Below the pieces are notes generated by a model. The model made no database searches. It worked only from the letters and a program-made list of their open reading frames with translations, and had not been told where the DNA came from. Shown here piece by piece: positions 38,128 through 47,671 of a stretch of 64,000 nucleotides of DNA. The DNA is from an uncultured Chlorobiaceae bacterium (lineage in GTDB: Bacteria; Bacteroidota; Chlorobiia; Chlorobiales; Chlorobiaceae). Each line of letters starts with the position of its first letter. Position 1 is the first letter of the stretch. The translations under genes and the position numbers were made by a program. The stretch covers positions 1 to 64,000 of the forward strand of contig CAIRXW010000011.1 in the NCBI GenBank assembly GCA_903882665.1, read 5' to 3'.

Positions 38128-40611
38128 ATGGCTGTACCATATCCTCATATTTTTCTTCGTGATACAGGAGAACCAGCCTCATTTACGACACCACCAAGAA
38201 ATTTTTCCGGCACACAAAACACCCCTCAACGAAATCGTCAGGAGCACAGCGAACGACTTCGGGAACAATTGACTTCAATCTGGTCAAGAGCAAGAGCTGT
38301 TGATGATGCGCGTACAGCTGTTTCCATGTCAACAAAAGATGGAGTTTACCTTGAATTTGAGGGGGCTCCAGATTGTGGCCTTTTAACGAAAAGCCTTGAA
38401 GACAGAGGTGCAGGAATACGTCTTCTCCATGTTTATACCTTCCCGTCTGAGATTTCGTCTCAGCAGGTAATCCGGGCAACCGTCTTTATTCCGAATGGAA
38501 AGCAAGAATATTTTTTGAACAAGATTCGAAAATATGCGACGGAAGAGACGCCGAATGGTGTTCCTAAAAATGCTAATCTGGTTCAAAGTATTGAAAATAT
38601 AAGGCTTGCCGTTCTTGAGTCCTTCTGGAGTGATAATTATGATTTGTTACCGCAAGGGGCGAATTCGGTTTGGTGTGAAATATGGCTTCGAGGAGCAGGT
38701 GATCCCGTTGAGCAGCGCTTTCGTGAGATAGCAAGAGAATTGGGTATTGAGGTTCAGCCTCGTTCGCTTCGTTTTCCGGAGAGAATTGTAATTCTTGGAA
38801 AGGCCACTCGAGAGCAACTTGTTGCCTTTCTTGAATACAGTGCTGATATCGCTGAATTCAGAAGGGCAAAAGAGACCGCACGTTTTTTTCTGGAGTTGGG
38901 GAACCGTGATCAAACAGAGTGGGTAGAAGAACTTCGTTCAAGGTTACGAGTGAATCCTGATCCAGACGTTGCCGTCTGCGTCCTGGATTCGGGAGCAAAT
39001 AATGGACATACTCTTCTTGTGCCAATATTGGCGGACTCTGATTGCCATTCTGTGGATATGGAATGGGGAGTCAATGATCGTGATGGTCATGGAACATTGA
39101 TGTGTGGTATTGTTGCCTATGGGGATCTGCTGCATGCTCTCCAGCACAATAATCCGATTGTGGTTAATCATTGTCTTGAGTCGACGAAGATTTTGCCGCC
39201 GGATGGTAACAATGATCCGGCTCTCTATGGCGACATTACTATTCAGGGGATAAGCAGGGCGGAGATCAGTGCGCCATCCAGAATTCATATTGGATGTATG
39301 GCTGTGACCTCTGAAGATGGCCGTGAACGTGGTCGCCCCACATCATGGTCAGCAGCCATAGATCAACTCACGGCAGGATATGAGGACGATGTAAAACGTC
39401 TTTTTGTTGTCTCGGCAGGCAATATCATGGACGATGAAACCTGGTCAAGATACCCACAAAGCAATCTTGAATATTCGATCCATGACCCTGCACAATCATG
39501 GAATGCTTTGACTGTTGGGGCTTTTACTGAAAAATCTACTCTTACGGATTCAACTCTTCAGGGGCATACTCCGCTGGCAATGTCATCTGAACTCTCTCCT
39601 TTCAGTTCAACCTCGTTAGTTTGGGAGACAAAGTGGCCTGTTAAGCCAGATGTCGTTCTGGAAGGCGGGAATCTTGCAAAAGGGCCGGATGATTATATCA
39701 GTCAGCACGATGATCTTTCATCGTTATCAACAGGGCATCAGCCGACCCGACGTCAATTCGGTGTAATTAATGCGACGAGTGCCGCTGCTGCCAAGGCGGC
39801 ATGGATGGCAGCAGAAATTCAGTCGAGGTATCCTGGTGCCTGGCCGGAGACTGTCCGTGGATTGTTGATTCATAGTGCCGAATGGCCGGATGCAATGAAG
39901 AGGCAGTTTATGCGTGCGAATAGTCGGGGTGAATATTCCAAAACAGAGTATGGTCGGTTGTTGCGTATCTGTGGGTATGGGGTGCCAACCCTTTCCAGAG
40001 CGTTGTCAAGTGCGGCCAATTCCTTGACGCTTATCGCGCAGGAGGAGTTGCAGCCCTATGCCATGCGGAATGATCGTTCGTCAACGAATGAGATGCATTT
40101 GCATCGTCTTCCCTGGCCTCGTGAAGTTCTGCTTTCTCTGGGAGAGATGCCTGTTAAATTACAGGTTACACTTTCTTACTTCATAGAGCCTGCTCCGGGT
40201 GAGGTAGGCTGGAAAGACAAGTATCGTTACGCCTCGTACGGATTACGGTTTGATTTGAACAGTATGGGAGAAACAGAGGATCGCTTTGTGCGCCGTCTTA
40301 ATGCAGCAGCAAGAGATGAGGCGGAGGAGTCTGACAGCAACAGCGGAAGCGAGCGTTGGCTGATTGGCGCAAAGAGTCGGAATTCGGGATCACTTCATTC
40401 TGATATCTGGAAAGGAAGTGCTGCAGATATTGCATCCTGCAATCTCATTGGCGTCTATCCGATTATTGGATGGTGGCGTGAGCGTTCCTGGCTTGGACGC
40501 TGTAATCGTAAAGCCAGATATTCACTTATTGTATCACTTTATACACCGGATGAAAGCATTGATATTTACACGCCCGTTGCTGTTCAGATTGGTGTCCCGG
40601 TCATGGTGTGA
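38128..40611 (+). CDS. S8 (subtilisin-like) protease of the AAA-S8 pair
   Basis: 827 residues without signal peptide, so cytoplasmic. The catalytic triad is visible: Asp 287 (VLDSGANNGH), His 321 (DRDGHGTLMCGIV) and Ser 551 (INATSAAAAKAAW, the usual GTSxA being ATSAA). About 280 N-terminal residues of unknown fold and a beta-rich C-terminal part of about 220 residues flank the protease. A cytoplasmic protease controlled by an AAA ATPase suggests an abortive-infection or toxin-like role. That is inference from gene pairing; the active site appears complete. Confidence 0.87.
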   Translation: MAVPYPHIFLRDTGEPASFTTPPRNFSGTQNTPQRNRQEHSERLREQLTSIWSRARAVDDARTAVSMSTKDGVYLEFEGAPDCGLLTKSLEDRGAGIRLLHVYTFPSEISSQQVIRATVFIPNGKQEYFLNKIRKYATEETPNGVPKNANLVQSIENIRLAVLESFWSDNYDLLPQGANSVWCEIWLRGAGDPVEQRFREIARELGIEVQPRSLRFPERIVILGKATREQLVAFLEYSADIAEFRRAKETARFFLELGNRDQTEWVEELRSRLRVNPDPDVAVCVLDSGANNGHTLLVPILADSDCHSVDMEWGVNDRDGHGTLMCGIVAYGDLLHALQHNNPIVVNHCLESTKILPPDGNNDPALYGDITIQGISRAEISAPSRIHIGCMAVTSEDGRERGRPTSWSAAIDQLTAGYEDDVKRLFVVSAGNIMDDETWSRYPQSNLEYSIHDPAQSWNALTVGAFTEKSTLTDSTLQGHTPLAMSSELSPFSSTSLVWETKWPVKPDVVLEGGNLAKGPDDYISQHDDLSSLSTGHQPTRRQFGVINATSAAAAKAAWMAAEIQSRYPGAWPETVRGLLIHSAEWPDAMKRQFMRANSRGEYSKTEYGRLLRICGYGVPTLSRALSSAANSLTLIAQEELQPYAMRNDRSSTNEMHLHRLPWPREVLLSLGEMPVKLQVTLSYFIEPAPGEVGWKDKYRYASYGLRFDLNSMGETEDRFVRRLNAAARDEAEESDSNSGSERWLIGAKSRNSGSLHSDIWKGSAADIASCNLIGVYPIIGWWRERSWLGRCNRKARYSLIVSLYTPDESIDIYTPVAVQIGVPVMV

Positions 40612-40730
40612 ATTATTTCAATGACTATTATTGTCAGGTTCGGTTTGTGCTGGCTCGTTTGTATGATAAGGGAGAAATGCAGACAGAATGTCAAAATCGT
40701 TGGCGAAAGTATTGGCTGTCAAGGTAAATT

Positions 40731-40772
40731 CTATTGACACAATTGGCACGAATAAAGGGTGTTACGTCAATA
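40731..40772 (+). repeat. 42-bp direct repeat, right copy
   Basis: Right-hand partner of 36806-36847, three differences. It lies between the S8 protease gene and the 3' end of the GHKL-ATPase gene. The pair of repeats marks a possible insertion or duplication border. Confidence 0.8.
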
Positions 40773-40777
40773 CCTTG

Positions 40778-41830
40778 TCAGCCGATCTCTTCCGTTCCCC
40801 TCGACGAAAGAGCCCTCTTCACCATTTTCTCTACATTCGGTTCCATTTTTACTGGCAACAACACAATGTCAGGATGATTTTGGGCATAAACACGAAATAT
40901 TTCGTCGGCAAATGCCTGGCCTATAGCCAATACCTCATCAAAGTCAAAAATGACATGCTTGAACTTCTCTATACGAGCCAACAGCCTTTTCGCCTGGGAT
41001 CGAGAGACAAGTTTTTCATTTTCGTATTGCGCTAACCGAACCGGAATAACTGTTTTGTTAAACTGAAATTCATCCGGTCCGGCATAATCATCAAAAACTG
41101 TCTGGATATCACGCGTTGAATCACGCTTGATAAGCATATATACCGTAGTGCCAGATTCATTTTCAGAAAAATCGGTCTCCAGAATAAAATCAAATGCTGA
41201 TTGATCATCATGACGAAAACTCACCCCTTTTGAATCGATTCGGAATTCATCAAATACACGCGAAGTAAAGAATATCCCTTCTCCTGTGTGATTATCCGGA
41301 TCTGTCGTCAATTTTCCTTTAGATAATTCAAAGAGAGCTTGGCGCTCATCGTTTAAATTGCATAATCTCTTGATTTTCCTGAAAATGCCCTCTCCATCAT
41401 CAGCCACCATGATGATGATTTTTTCCTTGTCTCTTATAGCGGAGATGGAAACATGTTGCCCGCCAGAATGATCAATGACGTTATTTACCATCTCGGTAAA
41501 TCCGTATTGGCTTATGTCGACAATGTTGTCAGGCAATCCTTCAACGATAAATGCATAGTGATTCCTCCAAACGCCATCTTCTGTAAAATCATCTCCGAGT
41601 TGAAACAGTGACTTGTACTCCCTTACAGCACCCAAAAAATATCTTTTTCCCTTTCCTGTGCCGTAAGATTTCAAGCGCTCATCTTTTTCCAGAAGTTTTA
41701 CATGGTTATTTACTGCTTGAGGAGTGATAGAAAATATTTTGGCAATATGTTTACAAATATCAGCAGGATGATGCCTGACATCCCGGACGATTTGGCGCCG
41801 TATGTTCTCGCCCCTTTCTTTATTATTCAT
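40778..41830 (-). CDS. Winged-helix, GHKL-ATPase and STAS-like (DUF4325) regulator
   Basis: 350 residues. Residues 1-70 form a winged helix (DICKHIAKIFSITPQAVNNHVKLL). A GHKL ATPase follows, with N-box TEMVNNVIDHS, G1 box DDGEGI and G2 box GEGIFFTSRVF. The C-terminal part (about 260-335, with FDFDEVLAIGQAFADEIFR) is the DUF4325/STAS-like domain. This architecture is common beside restriction and defence genes and could be a nucleotide-sensing transcription factor. It is divergent from hsdR, and both share a 197-bp intergenic region with operator-like repeats. Confidence 0.84.
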   Translation of the reverse strand: MNNKERGENIRRQIVRDVRHHPADICKHIAKIFSITPQAVNNHVKLLEKDERLKSYGTGKGKRYFLGAVREYKSLFQLGDDFTEDGVWRNHYAFIVEGLPDNIVDISQYGFTEMVNNVIDHSGGQHVSISAIRDKEKIIIMVADDGEGIFRKIKRLCNLNDERQALFELSKGKLTTDPDNHTGEGIFFTSRVFDEFRIDSKGVSFRHDDQSAFDFILETDFSENESGTTVYMLIKRDSTRDIQTVFDDYAGPDEFQFNKTVIPVRLAQYENEKLVSRSQAKRLLARIEKFKHVIFDFDEVLAIGQAFADEIFRVYAQNHPDIVLLPVKMEPNVEKMVKRALSSRGTEEIG

Positions 41831-41852
41831 GAGCCATCCTTGATGAAAATAG

Positions 41853-41887
41853 TTTTCTTAAAGGATAATTGTTTTTTTCTTAAAGGA
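41853..41887. promoter_or_regulatory. Tandem TTTTCTTAAAGGA elements between the regulator and hsdR
   Basis: Two exact 13-bp copies at 41853-41865 and 41875-41887, 22 bp apart (about two helical turns). A third copy lies upstream of the AAA gene. Placement 23-57 bases upstream of the GHKL regulator start suggests autoregulation and shared control of hsdR and the AAA-S8 pair. Confidence 0.55.
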
Positions 41888-42027
41888 CAAGAGGCGCTTC
41901 TTTTTTTTGTGCCTGATAAGTGGGGTGGTTTTGATGTAAACGATAAATATGTGATGCTTTATTCGTCCAGATACGTTAATTTCGAGGCAAACATGCCAGC
42001 AATAATAATCACTGAAAAGGTGGCGAC

Positions 42028-45000
42028 ATGGCAACCGCAGAGCCTATGACCCCATCGCCCTACACCGAAGACTCCCTTGTTCAGCAAACGACGGCGGACT
42101 ATCTGGAGCAGCAACTGGGCTGGGAGTCGCTCTATGCCCATAGCCGCGAGGATTTCGGCCCCGAAAGTCTGCTGGGGCGCAGGGATGACCGGGAGGTGGT
42201 ACTGACGCGCACGTTGCGGGCGAAGCTGATGGAGCTGAATCCGGGGTTGCCCGATACGGCTTATGATGACGGGCTGCGCCAGATTGTGACAACCACGGCG
42301 ACGCAGACGCTGCTGGCGACAAACCGGGAGAAGTACACGCTCTTCCGCGACGGGGTGCTGGTTACCTACCAGAATGAAAAAGGGGAGCGCCTGAAACACC
42401 GGTTGCGGGTGTTCGACTTTGATGAGCCGTTGAACAACCATTTTCTCTGTGTGCGGGAGCTGTGGATTTGGGGCGACCTCTACCGGCGGCGTCCTGATAT
42501 TGTTGGCTTTGTGAACGGTTTGCCGCTGCTTTTTATGGAGTTCAAGAATATCGGCAAGGATATTCGCTCGGGCTACGAGAGGAATTTTAAAGATTATACC
42601 GATACCATCCCGCATATCTTTCACCACAACGCCGTGCTCATTTTTGGCAATGGCCACAAGGCTAAGCTTGGTTCCATTACCAGCCGGTGGGAGCATTTTC
42701 ATGAGTGGAAGCGGCTTGCCGAGCGTGAGCCGGGGGTTGTGGAGATGGAGACCTTGCTCAGGGGGCTGTGCGAAAAGGGTAATTTTCTGGATCTCTTTGA
42801 GAACTTCATTGCCTTTGATGACTCTTCGGGAGGTACCAAAAAGATTGTTGCCCGCAACCACCAGTTTCTCGGGGTGAACCGTGCCCTTGAGGCGGTTGTG
42901 GAGCGCCGAGAGCGCAAGGGGAAACTTGGCGTTTTCTGGCATACGCAGGGGTCGGGGAAGAGCTATTCGATGCTCTTTTTTACGCGCAAGGTGCATCGCA
43001 AGCTTGGCGGTAACTTCAGCTTTCTGATTCTCACCGATCGTGACGATCTCGATACGCAGATTTACAAGAGTTTTGCCGGTTGCGGTGTGGTGGATAACGA
43101 CCGCGACCCCTGCCGTGCTTCGAGCGGGCAGCACCTTTGCGACTTACTCGGGCAGCACAAGGCCTACATTTTTTCGCTGATTCAGAAGTTCAATGTGGAG
43201 GTGAAGCCGGAGGAGAGCTATACCAGCCGTGACGATATCATTGTCATCACCGATGAGGCGCACCGGACGCAGTACGGGATGCTGGCGCTCAATATGCGCA
43301 ATGCGCTGCCGAATGCCAGTTTTATCGGCTTTACCGGCACGCCGCTCTTCAAGGATGACGAGATTACCCGACGTGTGTTTGGTGATTATGTTTCGACCTA
43401 CGATTTTCAGCGGGCGGTGGACGACAAGGCGACGGTGCCGATTTACTACGATGCACGTGGTGAAAAGCTTGGCGTGGCGCTGGGTGACCTGAATGAGCGC
43501 ATTGCCGAGAAGCTGGAGAGCCTTGAAATTCAGGATATCAATGTGACCGAGCGGCTTGAGCAGGCTCTCAGACGCGATTATCATATCATCACGGCTGAAA
43601 AGCGCCTCAACCAGATTGCGCGCGATTTTGTGCACCACTATTCCAACGGCTGGGAGTCGGGCAAGGCGATGATGGTCTGTATCGACAAGATCACCTGCGT
43701 GCGGATGTATCTGCTGATTGAGTTCTACTGGCAGGAGCGGATCGGGGAGCTGGAGCGTGAGCTGCCCGCGCTTGCCGACGAGCAGGAGGAGAATCAGCGT
43801 CAAAGAAAGATTGCCTGGATGCGCGAAACCCTCATGGCGGTTGTGGTGAGCGAGGAGCAGGGCGAGGTGGAGAGGTTTCGCAAGTGGGATCTCGATATTC
43901 TGCCCCACCGGCGGCTTATCAAGGAGGGGATGGAGTTGCCGGACTTCATGAAAACGAAGCCCCGTTTCCGCAATATGCAGCGGATGGCTCTCGACGATGC
44001 CTTCAAGGAGGAGGAGCACCCTTTCCGCATCGTCTTTGTCTGTGCAATGTGGATGACCGGTTTTGATGTGCCGAGCCTGGCCACCATCTATCTCGACAAG
44101 CCGCTCAAGGCGCATACGCTGATGCAGGCCATTGCGCGGGCCAATCGGGTCAATGCGGGAAAGAATAACGGTCTTATTGTGGACTATTGCAGCATTCTCC
44201 GCCACCTTCGCAAGGCGCTGGCCACCTTTGCCGGGGTGGGTGACGATGGCCATGGAGGCGGCGGAGGTAAAAACGATCCGGTAAGGCCTGATGAGGAGCT
44301 GCTTGCTGATCTTGTTGAAGCGATAAGGGTCATCCGCTCGTTCCTTTTGGGGCGCGGCGCCTTTCTCAACGATATTATAACCAAAAGCGGTTTTGAGCGC
44401 AATGCCGCTCTCCTTTCCGCTATTCTTGCAGCCAAGGAGGCGGTTAACGAGAACGATGAGAGCCGCAAGCGCTTTGAGGTGATGTGCCGGGAGTTCTTCA
44501 AGAAGTTGAAGGCCTGTATCAATATTGAGGGAATCAATGGAGTTCGGGAGGATTATCATGCAATCACGATGGTCTACAGGAGCCTGCAGGAGGATCGCGA
44601 GCAGGCCGATATTACCGATATCATCCGCCAGTTCCATCACCTTGTGGATTCGGCTATTGAGGTGATACCCGGCACGGTTGGTGAGACGCAGGAGCCGTTT
44701 GATATCAGCAAAATCGACTTTGAGCGGCTGCGTCGGGAGTTTGAGCGGAGCCGGGTCAAGCGAACTGCCGTCCAGAATCTCAGTCAGGCGATTGACAACA
44801 AACTGCGGCGGTTGATGGAGCGCAATCCGCTGCGTACCGATTTTCAGCGCCACTATGAGGAGATTGTCAAGGCCTACAATCGGGAGAAAGATCGTGTGTC
44901 GATTGAGGGTACTTTTGAAGAGCTGGTGCGTCTGGTGCAGGAGCTTGATCAGGAGGAGAGCCGGGCTATGCGCGAAGGGCTGACGAAGGAGTCGTTCGCT

Positions 45001-45312
45001 ATTTTTGATTTGCTGAAGAAGGAGGAGTTGACTCCGCAGGAGAGGGGGAGAATCAAGAGTGTGGCAAAAGAGCTGCTTGCAACGCTGAAGACTGAAAAGC
45101 TCAGGATCGACCACTGGCAGGAGAAGGAGTCAACCCGGGATGCGGTTCGCACGGCAATTGAGGATTTTCTTTGGAGTGATGCCACAGGTTTACCGGTGGA
45201 GTTTTATACAGAAGAAGAGGTGAAGGAGAGGGCAGAGGAGATTTTCCGTCATGTCTACCGTGTCTACCCAACCATCCCTTCGCCTTTTTATGAAAAAACA
45301 GTGGCGGCATAA
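42028..45312 (+). CDS. hsdR: Type I restriction enzyme HsdR subunit
   Basis: 1094 residues. An N-terminal nuclease domain (FVNGLPLLFMEFKNIGKD, with the E-x-K motif) is followed by a superfamily-2 translocase: Walker A HTQGSGKSYSM near 305-315, LILTDRDDLDTQIY, and the DEAH box ITDEAHRTQYG near 407. The motif VI region reads LMQAIARANRVNAG. The length and motifs are complete. HsdR cleaves DNA only within a complex with HsdM and HsdS; here only a short hsdM piece is left and no hsdS is seen, so it is either orphaned or served by genes elsewhere. Confidence 0.93.
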   Translation: MATAEPMTPSPYTEDSLVQQTTADYLEQQLGWESLYAHSREDFGPESLLGRRDDREVVLTRTLRAKLMELNPGLPDTAYDDGLRQIVTTTATQTLLATNREKYTLFRDGVLVTYQNEKGERLKHRLRVFDFDEPLNNHFLCVRELWIWGDLYRRRPDIVGFVNGLPLLFMEFKNIGKDIRSGYERNFKDYTDTIPHIFHHNAVLIFGNGHKAKLGSITSRWEHFHEWKRLAEREPGVVEMETLLRGLCEKGNFLDLFENFIAFDDSSGGTKKIVARNHQFLGVNRALEAVVERRERKGKLGVFWHTQGSGKSYSMLFFTRKVHRKLGGNFSFLILTDRDDLDTQIYKSFAGCGVVDNDRDPCRASSGQHLCDLLGQHKAYIFSLIQKFNVEVKPEESYTSRDDIIVITDEAHRTQYGMLALNMRNALPNASFIGFTGTPLFKDDEITRRVFGDYVSTYDFQRAVDDKATVPIYYDARGEKLGVALGDLNERIAEKLESLEIQDINVTERLEQALRRDYHIITAEKRLNQIARDFVHHYSNGWESGKAMMVCIDKITCVRMYLLIEFYWQERIGELERELPALADEQEENQRQRKIAWMRETLMAVVVSEEQGEVERFRKWDLDILPHRRLIKEGMELPDFMKTKPRFRNMQRMALDDAFKEEEHPFRIVFVCAMWMTGFDVPSLATIYLDKPLKAHTLMQAIARANRVNAGKNNGLIVDYCSILRHLRKALATFAGVGDDGHGGGGGKNDPVRPDEELLADLVEAIRVIRSFLLGRGAFLNDIITKSGFERNAALLSAILAAKEAVNENDESRKRFEVMCREFFKKLKACINIEGINGVREDYHAITMVYRSLQEDREQADITDIIRQFHHLVDSAIEVIPGTVGETQEPFDISKIDFERLRREFERSRVKRTAVQNLSQAIDNKLRRLMERNPLRTDFQRHYEEIVKAYNREKDRVSIEGTFEELVRLVQELDQEESRAMREGLTKESFAIFDLLKKEELTPQERGRIKSVAKELLATLKTEKLRIDHWQEKESTRDAVRTAIEDFLWSDATGLPVEFYTEEEVKERAEEIFRHVYRVYPTIPSPFYEKTVAA

Positions 45313-45331
45313 TTTTAAACATGTTGGAACG

Positions 45332-46294
45332 ATGATGCAAAAAAAACAGTTGGGTAATACGGATATGCACCTTACTCCTGTCGGCTTTGGAAGCTGGGCC
45401 ATCGGGGGTGCCGATTGGGCCTACGGGTGGGGTGCACAGGATGACGGGGATGCCATTGCGGCCATTGAGCGCGCCGTTGAGCTTGGCATCAACTGGATTG
45501 ATACGGCGGCGGTCTACGGGCTTGGCCATTCGGAGGAACTGGTGGGTAAGGCTGTGGCTGGTCTGAAGCAGAAACCCTATATTTTTACCAAGTGCTCGAT
45601 GGTCTGGAATGCGGAGCGTCAGGTGAGTTTCAGTCTTAAGGCTGATTCAATAAGGCGCGAGTGCGAAGCGAGTTTGAAGCGGTTGCAGGTGGATGCCATT
45701 GATCTTTACCAGATTCACTGGCCAAACCCTGATACTGACCTTGAAGAGGGGTGGAATGAGATGGCCCGCCTGCAGGAGAAGGGGCTGGTCCGGCACATTG
45801 GTGTTTCGAATTTCACGGTTGAGCAATTGCGCAGGATTACCTCCATTGCGCCGGTAGCCTCTCTTCAGCCGCCTTACTCAATGTTGCGCCCTGCTGTTGA
45901 AAAAGAGCTTCTGCCGTTTTGCCTCGAGCGGAATATTGGCGTTATTGTCTACTCTCCGATGCTCTCCGGCATGTTGACCGGGGCAATGAGCCGTGAACGG
46001 GCGGCAAATTTTTCATCGGATGACTGGCGTCGCCAGAACAAGGAGTTTCAGGAACCGCGCCTTTCTGCTAATCTTGAGCTGGTTGAGCTGCTTAAACAAA
46101 TTGGCGCACCGCATGGTTGTTCTGCCGGGGAGGTTGCCATTGCCTGGACGTTGCGCAACCCCGCCGTGACCGGTGCGATTGTTGGCGGGCGTAATGCTGC
46201 ACAGGTTGAGGGGATTATCGGGGCGGGGGAGTTCAGGTTGAGTGGTGAGGAGATTGAGGCTATCGGGCGTTTTATTGCCGGTATGGAGAAATAG
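45332..46294 (+). CDS. Aldo/keto reductase
   Basis: 320 residues, cytoplasmic NADPH-dependent oxidoreductase of the aldo/keto reductase family. Landmarks: LGFGSW-type start (TPVGFGSWAIGG), INWIDTAAVYGLGHSEELVGKA with the catalytic Asp and Tyr, YIFTKCS with the Lys, DLYQIHWP with the His, and RHIGVSNFTVEQL. The open frame extends to 45251 but overlaps hsdR; the ATG at 45332 gives the usual start MMQKKQLGNTDM. Substrate unknown. Confidence 0.88.
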   Translation: MMQKKQLGNTDMHLTPVGFGSWAIGGADWAYGWGAQDDGDAIAAIERAVELGINWIDTAAVYGLGHSEELVGKAVAGLKQKPYIFTKCSMVWNAERQVSFSLKADSIRRECEASLKRLQVDAIDLYQIHWPNPDTDLEEGWNEMARLQEKGLVRHIGVSNFTVEQLRRITSIAPVASLQPPYSMLRPAVEKELLPFCLERNIGVIVYSPMLSGMLTGAMSRERAANFSSDDWRRQNKEFQEPRLSANLELVELLKQIGAPHGCSAGEVAIAWTLRNPAVTGAIVGGRNAAQVEGIIGAGEFRLSGEEIEAIGRFIAGMEK

Positions 46295-46487
46295 AATACA
46301 TAAAAGTTGAATATGTTGCTGTTGGGGATTTTTTTGTTTTTTTTCGGAAGAGAAACTTTTTGTAAGGTTATAAGTTATGTCATGAAACTTAATTCGATGA
46401 TAATATGTATATTCAATTACGTTTTTAATCGCCAAAATTACAGGCTGTGCTTTTATTTTTTGTAAATCACAAGAAAATCAGGTGAAA

Positions 46488-47510
46488 ATGAGTTTGTTCA
46501 GTAATCTGTACAGGGATATTGCTATTGATTTCGGAACAACGAATACGTTGATTTTTATTCGTGGAATGGGTATTGTTTTAAATGAGCCGTCCATTGTGGC
46601 CCGTGAGTTGAATACGGGAAAAGTTCTGGCCATAGGGAAGGAGGCTCTTCTTATGAGTGATAAAGTTCATACTGGTATTGTCACAGTCCGACCACTTTTC
46701 AATGGCGCCATTGGTGATTATCAGGCAATGCAGGAGCTGATACGAGGGCTGATCAATAAAACAAGAACACGCTTTTCATACGGAATTAACCGCATGGTTA
46801 TCAGTATTCCTTCTGGCATCACTCCGGTTGAAAAAAGGGCTGTGCGCGACTTTGCACAGCATGTTGGCGCCAGAAAGGTTTACCTGGTGACAAACGCCAT
46901 GGCTGCGGCCATTGGCCTCGGGCTTGAAATCAGGGAGCCAATGGGTAACATGGTTGTCGATATCGGTGGTGGTACAACGGAAATTGCCGTTATGTCACTC
47001 AGTGGTATCGCCGCTGGCGAATGTGTGAAGGTTGCCGGAGCAGATATTAATGACTTGATCAGCCGCCATCTTCGTGAGGAGTACAATATGGCGGTTGGCG
47101 AACTTACGGTCGAAAACATCAAGATAACCATTGGATCGGCCTACAAGTTGGAAAAAGAGCTGACCATGGATGTCAAGGGAATATGTCTTGAGTCCGGGCT
47201 CCCTGAAGTCAGGAAGCTCAATTCGGTCACGATCAGGGAGGTTATTGCCACTCCGCTTAACCAGATTGTGACATCCATCAAAAAAAGCCTTGAGGCATTG
47301 GTGACCAAACCGGAAATTTCGGTAGACATTTTCGATCGAGGCCTTTTCCTCGTCGGAGGTGGAGCGCTTATCAGGGGCATTGACAAAAAAATCCATGAGG
47401 AGACGAATGTCCAGGTTCATGTCTGCGAAGAGCCGCAAACCATTGTGGCAAGGGGGGCTGGAGAGATTCTTGAAAATCTGGAAAAGTACAAGGGTCTTTA
47501 TTCTACCTGA
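46488..47510 (+). CDS. MreB-like actin paralogue
   Basis: 340 residues. Actin-fold nucleotide-binding motifs are visible: IAIDFGTTNTLIF (phosphate 1), VVDIGGGTTEIAVMSL (phosphate 2) and LVGGGALIRGIDKKI (adenosine). Overall it follows MreB, the cell-shape filament that organises wall synthesis, but begins with a short amphipathic-looking MSLFSNLYRD. AGG followed by a five-base gap precedes the ATG at 46488; the GTG at 46482 is less likely. No mreC or mreD follows, so it may be a second MreB copy rather than the main one. Confidence 0.87.
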   Translation: MSLFSNLYRDIAIDFGTTNTLIFIRGMGIVLNEPSIVARELNTGKVLAIGKEALLMSDKVHTGIVTVRPLFNGAIGDYQAMQELIRGLINKTRTRFSYGINRMVISIPSGITPVEKRAVRDFAQHVGARKVYLVTNAMAAAIGLGLEIREPMGNMVVDIGGGTTEIAVMSLSGIAAGECVKVAGADINDLISRHLREEYNMAVGELTVENIKITIGSAYKLEKELTMDVKGICLESGLPEVRKLNSVTIREVIATPLNQIVTSIKKSLEALVTKPEISVDIFDRGLFLVGGGALIRGIDKKIHEETNVQVHVCEEPQTIVARGAGEILENLEKYKGLYST

Positions 47511-47619
47511 CTTTGGCATAAAGAGCCCTTTTGAGAAAGGGTTGATGAGTTGATGATCAGATTTGCTGTTTCAGACCGGCCGCTTTTCTCTCATTGAGTC
47601 AGTCAGGTATTTCAGCATA

Positions 47620-47655
47620 GCGGTGAGCAAGGGTGGTTGACCTCTTGCTCACCGC
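47620..47655. terminator. Hairpin between the convergent MreB and NifA genes
   Basis: Perfect 12-bp arms GCGGTGAGCAAG / CTTGCTCACCGC with a 12-base loop, followed on the plus strand by GTTCCTCTTTT. Its position between convergent genes suggests termination in both directions, although the T-tails are weak. Confidence 0.65.
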
Positions 47656-47671
47656 GTTCCTCTTTTCGGGT

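Noticed and set aside
36806-40772. The 42-bp direct repeats as transposon target-site duplications or attachment sites
   Set aside because: They are imperfect (three differences), no integrase or transposase lies between them, and further shared blocks continue to the hsdR start, which fits a larger duplication better.
41959-45114. Long minus-strand open frames (391 and 656 codons) opposite hsdR
   Set aside because: They lie antisense to a full-length hsdR with all its motifs, and their composition (Leu/His/Gln/Arg-rich) is that of a shadow frame of a GC-biased gene.
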